From positions 1 to 7,996 of the forward strand of contig JAFGKX010000108.1 in assembly GCA_016928375.1 (NCBI GenBank): a stretch of 7,996 bases of DNA, written 5' to 3'. The DNA is from Candidatus Omnitrophota bacterium (GTDB lineage: Bacteria > Omnitrophota > Gorgyraeia > JABMRG01 > JAFGKX01). The position numbers were made by a program, and so were the translations under genes. Below the pieces are notes generated by a model, which was not told the DNA's origin, did no database searches, and saw only the letters and a list, made by a program, of their open reading frames with translations. Below are positions 1 through 7,142 of the stretch, in pieces (the stretch's first letter is position 1; every line of letters begins with the position of its first letter).

Positions 1-1
1 A

Positions 2-550
2 AAAGATACCGAAAAGGAAACATCCTGCATAAAAAAAGACGCGGATGATCAAATAAGCCAGATACTTCAGGGCGCTGAAAAAGAAGCGATGCTGCTTAAA
101 AGCAGGCTTTTAAAAACCGCTGAAGAAAAAGCCCGCCTCGACACGGAGCGTTCATATATTTCAAAAAATCTGGAAATAAAAAAAGAAATCCTTAAAAAAA
201 AGCGGGAGTGCATAGATAAGACATTTGATTTGGCGTACCAGCAGCTTTTAAACCTTGGCGTAAAGGAATATTCTGAGATTATAAAAAAGGTATTAAAATC
301 GGTTATAAAAAACACGGAAAAATACCAGATAAAATTTTACGGGAAAGGCGCCGCGGCAGCGGGGAAGGAAATAACGCAAGATTTAGACAAAGAGGGGTTT
401 AGGTTAGAATTAGGCGCGCCGATAGATACGCCCGACGCAGGATTTCTTCTGATTAAAGATAAGGTACTCATAGACTTCAGTTTTTCAAAGAGCATGAACG
501 CCTTAAAAGAAAAAGTAATACTGGAAATATCAAAAATACTTTTTGAATAA
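2..550 (+). CDS. atpE: V/A-type ATPase subunit E (peripheral stalk), 5' partial
   Basis: Subunit E pairs with another stalk subunit to form the peripheral stalk, which holds the catalytic A3B3 head against the membrane subunit I. The frame is open from the first complete codon (position 2) to the TAA ending at 550, giving 182 residues. Family members have about 185-200, so only the extreme N-terminus is missing; the in-frame ATG at 89 is internal, not the start. The first ~75 residues are Lys/Glu/Ala-rich and predicted long helix, typical of the E coiled coil (for example QILQGAEKEA). The C-terminal half is the globular cap, ending in GFLLIKDKVLIDFSFSKSMN and EISKILFE, which match the family's conserved GG(V/F)xxxxxxxIxxDxxF and (E)IxKxLF ends. 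It lies directly upstream of subunit C with a 7-bp gap. No cysteine or truncation problem is evident. The gene is called from the fold pattern and the operon position, since E sequences diverge strongly. Confidence 0.9.
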   Translation, partial: KDTEKETSCIKKDADDQISQILQGAEKEAMLLKSRLLKTAEEKARLDTERSYISKNLEIKKEILKKKRECIDKTFDLAYQQLLNLGVKEYSEIIKKVLKSVIKNTEKYQIKFYGKGAAAAGKEITQDLDKEGFRLELGAPIDTPDAGFLLIKDKVLIDFSFSKSMNALKEKVILEISKILFE

Positions 551-557
551 ATATAAC

Positions 558-1364
558 ATGAAAATACCAGGTAAAGATACAAGATATACCTATGCCGTTT
601 CCAGGATGAGAGTTTTGGAAACCAGGCTTTTGGCGACGGAAGATTTCGAGAGAATCCTGGAAGAGGAAAAGCCCGACAGCGCTATCCATGCTGTGTCGGA
701 ATTTGAAGGGTATTCAGCGCTTGGCAGCTTTTTAAAGAATAGGCCCGGCATAGACACGGCATTATCCGCTATTTTATCCGGCGTATATGATTTTATATAC
801 AGCCTGGCGCACGAGAAAGAACTTATAGGGCCGTTCTTTAAAAAAAACCAGCCGGACATTACGGATTCCGCCCTGTGGAGATTATTTTACGGGCAATGGT
901 CGCAAAACATGTTTTTGAACAACTACATTAAAACGGCGATAGACCTTGAGAATATAAAAGTATTTTTCAGGGTGAAAATGACGCGCCGCGATAAGAATTT
1001 TTTGAAGAAACATCTTTTGGAAAACGGCCGGATAAATACAAAGGATATACTGGATCTTTTTGATAGGCCTGCGGAAGAAATAGTGATAAAAGCCGCCGGC
1101 GGGTTTTACGAAAGCATAACAACGCAGGCCCGGGAGGAATATGCGCAAAACCACAGCATATCCGGAGCCGAAAAGGCCTGCGACAATGTTTTGATAGAGT
1201 ATATAAAACAGGCGAAATATTTTCACTTTGGCGTAGAGCCCCTGGTATCTTACATATTGGCCAGGGAAAATGAAATCAAAAATTTAAGGATTATTCTTAT
1301 CGGGAAAATAAATGGTTTCGAAGAAAATCGGATAAGGGCCCTATTAAGGAAAAGTTATGTCTAA
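558..1364 (+). CDS. atpC: V/A-type ATPase subunit C (central-stalk socket, AC39/d family)
   Basis: Subunit C (homologue of eukaryotic subunit d) is the funnel-shaped adaptor that plugs the D-F axle into the rotor ring. The product has 268 residues, mostly helical, with the family hallmarks at both ends: TRYTYAVSRMRVLETRLL near the N-terminus and ARENEIKNLRIILIGKINGF near the C-terminus, followed by IRALLRKSY. The start was set at ATG 558 because the family begins within a few residues of the Y-A-x-x-R-x-R-x-x-E block. The in-frame TTG at 543 would add five residues inside the E gene. Neither start has a recognisable Shine-Dalgarno, so translation probably depends on ribosomes ending on E seven bases upstream. 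Archaeal and Thermus C proteins are usually about 320-350 residues, so this one is short, although nothing indicates a frameshift. Its end overlaps the F gene by 8 bp. Confidence 0.92.
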   Translation: MKIPGKDTRYTYAVSRMRVLETRLLATEDFERILEEEKPDSAIHAVSEFEGYSALGSFLKNRPGIDTALSAILSGVYDFIYSLAHEKELIGPFFKKNQPDITDSALWRLFYGQWSQNMFLNNYIKTAIDLENIKVFFRVKMTRRDKNFLKKHLLENGRINTKDILDLFDRPAEEIVIKAAGGFYESITTQAREEYAQNHSISGAEKACDNVLIEYIKQAKYFHFGVEPLVSYILARENEIKNLRIILIGKINGFEENRIRALLRKSYV

Positions 1365-1686
1365 TATAGCGTTTATCTGCGACGAAAACACAAAGTCTCT
1401 GTTTGAAGCCTTTGGCATAGATTCTTTTAAGGCGGATAAAGATAATCACTTAAAAGCCCTGCTGGAGGACCTTGTTAAAAAAGATTATAGGATAATATAT
1501 ATTTTGGAAAAATTCGCAGCCAATTTTTTGGATTTGATAGAAGCGATGAGAAAAGAACATGCTGTTTCAATAGTGTTGGTCCCGGATCACGCAATACCGC
1601 TTAACCTGGGGCTTGACCTGATAAAACGTTCTACCGTAGACGCGGTCGGAACCGATGCAATGTTTCAAACCGGAGAAACAAAATGA
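1357..1686 (+). CDS. atpF: V/A-type ATPase subunit F
   Basis: Subunit F binds subunit D to form the rotating central axle and, in studied enzymes, modulates activity (called NtpG in Enterococcus). The product has 109 residues, the usual size of about 100-110. It shows the expected small alpha/beta (CheY-like) pattern: beta strand NIAFICDENT, then LFEAFGIDSFKA, then an acidic helix, then the strand YRIIYILE, then SIVLVPDH and a last helix GLDLIKRSTVDAVGTD. The usual glycine-rich PG.....G segment before the last helix is replaced by PDHAIPLNLG, so identity to well-known F subunits is modest and position between C and A supports the call. The start at 1357 overlaps the C gene by 8 bp and has a Shine-Dalgarno-like AAGGAAAAG just upstream. 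The stop overlaps the A start as ATGA. Confidence 0.9.
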   Translation: MSNIAFICDENTKSLFEAFGIDSFKADKDNHLKALLEDLVKKDYRIIYILEKFAANFLDLIEAMRKEHAVSIVLVPDHAIPLNLGLDLIKRSTVDAVGTDAMFQTGETK

Positions 1687-3479
1687 CAGAAGGAAAAATT
1701 ATAAAAATTTCAGGCCCCCTTGTCGTAGCCGAAAACATGTCGGGGGCAAAGATGTATGACCTGGTAAGGGTGGGCAGAGAAAGCCTGATAGGAGAAATAG
1801 TTATTTTAAAGAATGACAAGGCGTTTATCCAGGTGTACGAAGAGACTGCCGGGCTTATGTGCACTCAGAAGGTAGTATCTACGGAAGAGGCGCTTTCCGT
1901 TGATTTGGCCCCCGGCTTAATAGGTTCCATATTCGATGGTATTCAAAGGCCGCTGGATGTTATACGCAGTAAAGAAGGTGATTTTATATCACGCGGAATA
2001 AATGTGTCATCTCTGGATAAGGATAAACTATGGCACTTCAGGCCTGTCGCCAAAGCGAAAGAAAACGTAGAGCCCGGCGATATATTAGGCGAGGTGAAAG
2101 AATCCAAGATTATTATGCATAAAATAATGGTACCGCCGGGAATGTCCGGGCAGATAGAAGAAATAAAAGAAGGTGAGTTCAAAATATCGGATACTATATG
2201 CAAAATAAAAACAAAAAATAAAACCGTTTCTATTTCAATGCTGCAAAGATGGCCCGTAAGGATACCCAGGCCGGTGTTGCAGAAACTTGAACCCGCCGCG
2301 CCTCTTATAACAGGGCAGCGTGTTGTAGATACATTTTTCCCGGTAGCAAAAGGCGGTACTGCCTGTATACCCGGGCCTTTCGGCAGCGGTAAAACAGTTA
2401 TGCAGCATCAGCTTGCCAAATGGTCGGATGCCGACATAATCGTATACATAGGCTGCGGCGAAAGAGGGAATGAAATGACAGATGTTTTGCTCGAGTTCCC
2501 GCAACTTAAAGACCCGAAGACAGGCGAATCCTTAATGGAAAGAACAGTGTTGGTGGCAAATACATCCAACATGCCTGTTGCGGCAAGGGAGGCAAGCATA
2601 TATACCGGCATAACGATAGCGGAATATTACAGGGACATGGGCTATGACGTGGCCATAATGGCGGATTCGACTTCCAGGTGGGCTGAGGCATTAAGGGAAA
2701 TGTCGGGCAGGCTTGAAGAAATGCCCGGGGAAGAAGGTTATCCTGCGTATCTGGGGTATAGGATAGCGGAATTTTATGAAAGGGCCGGCAGGGTTATTTG
2801 TATGGCTTCCAAAGAAAAAAGCAGGCAGGCTAGCTTAACGATAGTAGGCGCAGTGTCGCCGCCGGGGGGAGATTTATCGGATCCGGTAGTGCAGGCAACC
2901 CTGAGAGTGGTCAAAGTATTTTGGAGCCTGGAAGACAGGCTTGCACACAGCAGGCATTTTCCGGCAATACACTGGCTTACGAGTTATTCGTTGTATTCCG
3001 AAATTTTGGAAGAGTTTTTTAATACAAACATAAGCACTGATTTTTCAAAAATCAAAAAAGACGCGATGAGGCTCCTGCAGGAGGAGGCCGAGCTTATAGA
3101 AATTGCAAGGCTTGTCGGGGTAGAATCATTGTCGGATAAAGACAGGCTTGTGCTGGAAACGGCAAAATCAATACGCGAAGATTTTCTTCATCAAAACGCC
3201 ACGCACGAGATAGATACCTATACCTCTTTGGCCAAACAGTATAAAATGCTTAAAAATATAATGTCTTTGCATGAAGGACAACAACTATTATCCGAGGAAA
3301 AAGTTGCCTTGAAAAATATACTGGAACTGCCCGTAACAGATAAAATTACAAGGTCTAGGTATATCGCAGAAAATCAGATGCAAAAATTCGAAGAGATAGC
3401 AAAACAGATAAAGGACGACATAGAAAAATTCGCATCATTTGAAAAAATAAAAAAGAAAGGAAAGCAGCGTGAGCTTTAA
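1683..3479 (+). CDS. atpA: V/A-type ATPase catalytic subunit A
   Basis: This is the ATP-hydrolysing or ATP-synthesising subunit, three copies alternating with B in the head. The product has 598 residues, within the usual 575-600. The order of domains is a beta-barrel N-terminus (about 1-75, with the GKIIKISGPLVVAENM signature), the A-specific bulge or non-homologous region (about 115-190), the nucleotide-binding domain, and a helical C-terminal domain (about 440-598). Active-site motifs are intact: Walker A GPFGSGKT at 231-238, catalytic glutamate in GER at 259-261, Walker B VAIMAD at 323-328, and SRWAEALREMSGRL at 331 onwards. The bulge region and the GPFGSGKT form of the P-loop separate it from F-type beta subunits. 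The ATG has a GGAG box at 1672-1675, seven bases upstream, and shares ATGA with the F stop. The end overlaps subunit B by 11 bp. Nothing suggests loss of activity. Confidence 0.98.
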   Translation: MTEGKIIKISGPLVVAENMSGAKMYDLVRVGRESLIGEIVILKNDKAFIQVYEETAGLMCTQKVVSTEEALSVDLAPGLIGSIFDGIQRPLDVIRSKEGDFISRGINVSSLDKDKLWHFRPVAKAKENVEPGDILGEVKESKIIMHKIMVPPGMSGQIEEIKEGEFKISDTICKIKTKNKTVSISMLQRWPVRIPRPVLQKLEPAAPLITGQRVVDTFFPVAKGGTACIPGPFGSGKTVMQHQLAKWSDADIIVYIGCGERGNEMTDVLLEFPQLKDPKTGESLMERTVLVANTSNMPVAAREASIYTGITIAEYYRDMGYDVAIMADSTSRWAEALREMSGRLEEMPGEEGYPAYLGYRIAEFYERAGRVICMASKEKSRQASLTIVGAVSPPGGDLSDPVVQATLRVVKVFWSLEDRLAHSRHFPAIHWLTSYSLYSEILEEFFNTNISTDFSKIKKDAMRLLQEEAELIEIARLVGVESLSDKDRLVLETAKSIREDFLHQNATHEIDTYTSLAKQYKMLKNIMSLHEGQQLLSEEKVALKNILELPVTDKITRSRYIAENQMQKFEEIAKQIKDDIEKFASFEKIKKKGKQREL

Positions 3480-4854
3480 AGAATATCTTACAATATCCGA
3501 GGTAAACGGCCCGCTGGTTTTTGTCAAACAAACCGAGGGCGTAGGTTACGATGAGTTATGCGAGATTGAACTGCCCAGCGGTGAAATACGCCGGGGCAGG
3601 GTTTTGGAAATCTCGAAAGACATATGCCTTGTGCAGGTATTTGAAGGCACGCGCGGTATAGATGTGCCTAAATCCAAAGTAAGATTTCTGGGCAAGAGCA
3701 TCGAACTGGGCGTATCGCCGGATATATTAGGCAGAGTCTTTGACGGATTAGGCAGGCCTAAAGACGGCGCTCCTGCAATAATCCCGGAAAAGACACTGGA
3801 TATAAACGGTAAACCCATAAATCCATACGCAAGGGCGTATCCGTCGGAATTTATTGAAACCGGCATCTCCAGCATCGACGGTATGAACCCGATTATCAGA
3901 GGACAGAAGCTGCCGATATTTTCCGCGACAGGGCTGCCGCATTCAAGAATAGCAAGCCAGATAGCCAGGCAGGCCGCGATTCTGGATAAGCAGGAAAAAT
4001 TCGCGGTTGTATTCGGCGCAATGGGCATTACATTCGAAGAAGCGCATTTTTTTATAGCGGATTTCAAGCAAACAGGCGCCATAGAAAGATGTGCGCTTTT
4101 TATAAACCTGGCAGATGACCCGGCGATAGAAAGGCTGGCGACGCCGCGCATAGCGCTTACATGCGCGGAATATCTCGCATTCGAAAAAGATATGCATGTC
4201 CTGGTTATATTAAGCGACATGACGATATACTGCGAGGCCTTAAGGGAAGTGTCCGCTGCCAGAAAAGAGATTCCAGGCCGCCGCGGCTATCCCGGTTATT
4301 TATATACCGATCTTGCCACCATATACGAACGCGCCGGAAAAATACAAAATAAGCCCGGCTCCATAACCCTTATGCCGGTGCTGACCATGCCGGAAGACGA
4401 TAAAACGCACCCTGTGCCCGATTTGACAGGATATATTACTGAAGGCCAGATAATAACCTCAAGGGACCTTCACAGAAAAGGCATATATCCGCCTATAGAT
4501 GTTTTACCAAGCCTTTCCAGGCTGAAAGATAAAGGCATAGGCAAAGATAAAACACGCAAGGACCATTCTGATTTATTGAACCAACTTTTTGCTTGTTACG
4601 CCAGAGGCAAAGAGGTGAAGGAACTCGCGGTTATCCTGGGCGAGGCCAGTTTGAGCGAAATGGACAAGCTATACCTGAAATTTCAGAATGAATTCGAAGA
4701 CAAATTTGTAAAGCAGACGGAATATGAAAGGCGCAGCATACAAACTACCCTTGATATAGGATGGCGGCTTCTGGGCGCGTTTCCAAAAACAGAGCTTAAG
4801 AGAATACGCCAGGAATATTTGGAAGAATATTATGATAATGTCAGTAAAACCTAA
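3469..4854 (+). CDS. atpB: V/A-type ATPase non-catalytic subunit B
   Basis: Subunit B alternates with A in the head and supplies the arginine finger to the catalytic site. The product has 461 residues, the normal size. As expected for B, the P-loop position reads SATGLPHSR (152-160) with no GKT, so it does not hydrolyse ATP. The family blocks are present in order: FDGLGRPKDG, GAMGITFEEAHFF (from 183), NLADDPAIERLATPR, PGRRGYPGYLYTDLATIYER (269-288), PDLTGYITEGQ and DVLPSLSRL, where Arg351 aligns with the F1-alpha arginine finger (SxSR). The C-terminus has the typical DIGWRLLGAFPKTELKRI. The start is GTG at 3469, with an AAAGGA purine box about 8 bases upstream inside the A gene. It overlaps A by 11 bp and the D gene by 23 bp. 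Confidence 0.98.
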   Translation: MSFKEYLTISEVNGPLVFVKQTEGVGYDELCEIELPSGEIRRGRVLEISKDICLVQVFEGTRGIDVPKSKVRFLGKSIELGVSPDILGRVFDGLGRPKDGAPAIIPEKTLDINGKPINPYARAYPSEFIETGISSIDGMNPIIRGQKLPIFSATGLPHSRIASQIARQAAILDKQEKFAVVFGAMGITFEEAHFFIADFKQTGAIERCALFINLADDPAIERLATPRIALTCAEYLAFEKDMHVLVILSDMTIYCEALREVSAARKEIPGRRGYPGYLYTDLATIYERAGKIQNKPGSITLMPVLTMPEDDKTHPVPDLTGYITEGQIITSRDLHRKGIYPPIDVLPSLSRLKDKGIGKDKTRKDHSDLLNQLFACYARGKEVKELAVILGEASLSEMDKLYLKFQNEFEDKFVKQTEYERRSIQTTLDIGWRLLGAFPKTELKRIRQEYLEEYYDNVSKT

Positions 4855-5452
4855 CAGGATGGAGCTGCTGAAATTAAAGCGAAGAATCGCTATCGCTCGG
4901 CGCGGGCATAAACTTTTAAAAGACAAACAGGACGAACTTATGAGAAAATTTATGTCCACGATAGAAGACACCAAATCTTTAAGGTTCGAGGTAGAGAAGG
5001 CCTTAAAAGAAATCTTCATAGATTTTATAGAGGCGCGTTCTGTAAATTCTGCCGGGCTTATAGACGAACAACTCGCTGCCAGAAAAGCGGTTCTGGAGGT
5101 GGCATATTCCACAGAACGGTTTTTAAATCTCGGGCTTACGGGATTTGCCATTAAGAATATTCCGGCCGAACCAGAATATAGCTTTTTTACCACAACAAGC
5201 AGCCTTGACAGGGCGCTGGCAAATTTTAGGGGCATACTTTCTAAATTGGTTGCCCTTGCGCAGGCTGAGTCCAGGATAAAACTTTTGGCTGAAGAAATAA
5301 AAAAAACACGCAGGCGTGTCAATGCCCTTGAATATATCTTGATACCCAACCTGATAGATACAGTCAGGTATATAAACATGAAACTAGCTGAATTCGAACG
5401 CTCCAGCCTTACCCGCCTTATGCGCGTAAAAGAACAAATAAAAATAGCGTAA
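4832..5452 (+). CDS. atpD: V/A-type ATPase subunit D (central axle)
   Basis: Subunit D is the long antiparallel coiled coil that rotates inside the A3B3 head, the counterpart of F-type gamma. The product has 206 residues (family about 200-220). The N-terminal helix carries the signature PNRMELLKLKRR followed by ARRGHKLLKDKQDEL (22-36), the clearest D marker. The C-terminal helix IKKTRRRVNALEYILIPNL followed by a basic region also matches the family. The middle (SVNSAGLIDEQ and SFFTTTSSLDRAL) is the variable hairpin that meets subunit F. ATG 4832 was chosen because GGAAG at 4821-4825 is six bases upstream; ATG 4838 in the same frame is the alternative and would drop two residues. The gene starts inside B and is the last recognisable ATPase gene; the next gene begins 7 bp later. 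Confidence 0.96.
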   Translation: MIMSVKPNRMELLKLKRRIAIARRGHKLLKDKQDELMRKFMSTIEDTKSLRFEVEKALKEIFIDFIEARSVNSAGLIDEQLAARKAVLEVAYSTERFLNLGLTGFAIKNIPAEPEYSFFTTTSSLDRALANFRGILSKLVALAQAESRIKLLAEEIKKTRRRVNALEYILIPNLIDTVRYINMKLAEFERSSLTRLMRVKEQIKIA

Positions 5453-5459
5453 GAGAACA

Positions 5460-7124
5460 ATGTCTAAAGTAGTATTCATATGCCTAAAAGACCCCGGCAA
5501 AAATCCTTATTCGCGAAAGGACGCCGATATATTATCGGATCTTATTGCGCCGGATAATATTTCCCCGAACCCGCCCAAAATAATACAGGATAATGGCATC
5601 CTTGTAACAGTGTTTAATCCCGCGGAGGCTTTACTTGTGAAAAATACAAGTATATGCCTCGGCCATATAATAGATTCACAGGATAGCTGGCACAAACCTT
5701 TGTCGAAAGTCCCGGACGGCGCTTTCGCCATATTCCGCAGCAATAAAAATACCGTGGAATTAATAAGCGATATGACAGCATCCAGGAGCATATGGTATAC
5801 ACACACACAAAACATGTTAATAGCGTCCAACTCACAGCGCGCCATAATAATGCTTCTTAAAAGTTTTAAGCCTAACAGAGTTGTTTTTTCGTGGATGTTG
5901 TCGTCGGGGACCATCGGCCCGGGTAATTCCTGGGATAGCAGAATAAAGCACCTGCCTCCGAACGCCCGACTTATTTTAGACCGCATGAACTGGAACTTAA
6001 CCTTAAAACAACAAACTCACGATTTTACACCCTCAAACATATCCGACGAAGAACACGAGAGGCGATTTACGAATATATTGGAACGCATATTTACCAATCT
6101 CGAATTTGACCCTTCAAAGTATGCCCTGGCCTTATCTGGAGGATTTGACTCAAGGACAATCCTTCTTATGCTGTTAAAAATGAAAAAAAATATCAAATGC
6201 ATTACCTGGGGCCTTAAATCATCGCTGGAAGATGAACATAATGACCCATATGTCGCAAGGTCCATAACAAAACTTTTTGGGCTTAACCATATATACCTTG
6301 AAACAGATATATCAAAAGAGCCGGCGGAAAAAATCCTCGTCAGGTTTTTGGTGGCAGGCGAGGGTAGAAATGACGATGTTGGCGCTTATATCGACGGATT
6401 AAACACCTGGAAATCCCTGTTTGAAAGCAAAGTCTCGGCAGTTTTAAGGGGCGATCAATGCTGCGGAGACCCCGTAAGCAATGTTTCTTCGTTTAGGCCG
6501 CGGCAAAAAAGCAGGGTAGAGCTTTTATCCGATTACGGTTTCTGTAAAGACACAGGCGAGATTAAATTTGAAAAACAAAATTCACCGCCCGGCGTTGAAA
6601 GAAAACCTAATGAGTCTTTAATTACCTGGTATATACGCCTATACCAGGAATTCCACGTCCCTTTTATACTAGCCCCGTTAAATGAGTTAAAAAGTTCTTA
6701 TGTTGAAATGATTACGCCGCTTCTTTCAAACAGTATCGTAAAATATACAAGGCAGATGCCCGACCATTTGCTTATCAATAAGACATTGTTCAAGAAAATA
6801 GCGCATTCAATAAATCCGGGCATTGAATTCACTTCCAGCGCGCGTGCAATTATACAAAAACAAGACCTCCTGAAAATAAAAGATATAAAAACAGTAATAT
6901 CGGATGAGCTTAACGACAGTTACTCCAGAACAATATTGCCCGGGGAATTTATAGAATACGTTTTTTCAAATATAAATAAATTTATTCTGGATGACACTGT
7001 CGCTGTAAAAAGCCTAACGGGAGGCAGCGCGATAGATTGCAGCCGCCTAGCGCTGCGCACCTACATAATCTGTAAAATGACCAAGATTTTATCCGAAGAC
7101 GCAAAGGCGCTAACTCGACGATAA
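5460..7124 (+). CDS. Asparagine-synthetase-like ATP-pyrophosphatase with degenerate amidotransferase domain
   Basis: I read this as a member of the asparagine synthase superfamily, which adenylates a carboxylate and forms an amide; the real substrate is unknown. It has 554 residues, near AsnB size. The N-terminal half resembles a class II glutamine amidotransferase fold (PDGAFAIFRS about 85-93, ISDMTASRSIWY 102-113, IASNSQRAI 121-129). Residue 2 is Ser, not the catalytic Cys, so glutamine hydrolysis is unlikely. A conserved-looking WMLSSGTIGPGNSWD block (145-159) links to the synthetase half. That half has the PP-loop SGGFDSR (226-232), WG and NDPYVA with His277 in LNHIY (250-277), and RGDQCCGD (330-337) where AsnB has a G-D-E-L-F-G-G type motif. 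The start at 5460 lies 7 bp after subunit D, with no strong ribosome site and no terminator, so it is probably cotranscribed with the ATPase. The pairing with a glycosyltransferase suggests glycan or surface modification. Housekeeping AsnB is unlikely because of the missing Cys. Confidence 0.85.
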   Translation: MSKVVFICLKDPGKNPYSRKDADILSDLIAPDNISPNPPKIIQDNGILVTVFNPAEALLVKNTSICLGHIIDSQDSWHKPLSKVPDGAFAIFRSNKNTVELISDMTASRSIWYTHTQNMLIASNSQRAIIMLLKSFKPNRVVFSWMLSSGTIGPGNSWDSRIKHLPPNARLILDRMNWNLTLKQQTHDFTPSNISDEEHERRFTNILERIFTNLEFDPSKYALALSGGFDSRTILLMLLKMKKNIKCITWGLKSSLEDEHNDPYVARSITKLFGLNHIYLETDISKEPAEKILVRFLVAGEGRNDDVGAYIDGLNTWKSLFESKVSAVLRGDQCCGDPVSNVSSFRPRQKSRVELLSDYGFCKDTGEIKFEKQNSPPGVERKPNESLITWYIRLYQEFHVPFILAPLNELKSSYVEMITPLLSNSIVKYTRQMPDHLLINKTLFKKIAHSINPGIEFTSSARAIIQKQDLLKIKDIKTVISDELNDSYSRTILPGEFIEYVFSNINKFILDDTVAVKSLTGGSAIDCSRLALRTYIICKMTKILSEDAKALTRR

Positions 7125-7142
7125 TAAAATAGGACGAAATAG

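Noticed and set aside
89..91. ATG 89 as the start of subunit E
   Set aside because: The frame is open to the window's left edge with coiled-coil sequence characteristic of E, and starting here would remove part of the N-terminal helix.
192..201. Run of about eight A in the E gene, possible transcriptional slippage site
   Set aside because: It encodes Lys codons in a Lys-rich coiled coil, and the downstream frame matches the E family without a shift.
3039..3053. Palindrome GATTTTT-C-AAAAATC
   Set aside because: Inside the subunit A coding sequence, with a loop too small to form a hairpin; explained by Phe/Ser/Lys/Ile codons in AT-rich DNA.
3546..4220. 224-codon open frame on the minus strand opposite subunit B
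   Set aside because: Shadow of the highly conserved B coding sequence; serine- and isoleucine-rich composition without any family motif.
4669..5460. 263-codon open frame on the minus strand opposite subunit D
   Set aside because: It lies exactly antisense to a well-recognised D gene, has no recognisable domain, and its length follows from the codon bias of the plus-strand gene.
5799..5808. Dinucleotide run (AC)5 in the asparagine-synthetase-like gene, possible phase-variation tract
   Set aside because: Five units is too short for likely slippage switching, and the frame is intact through it.
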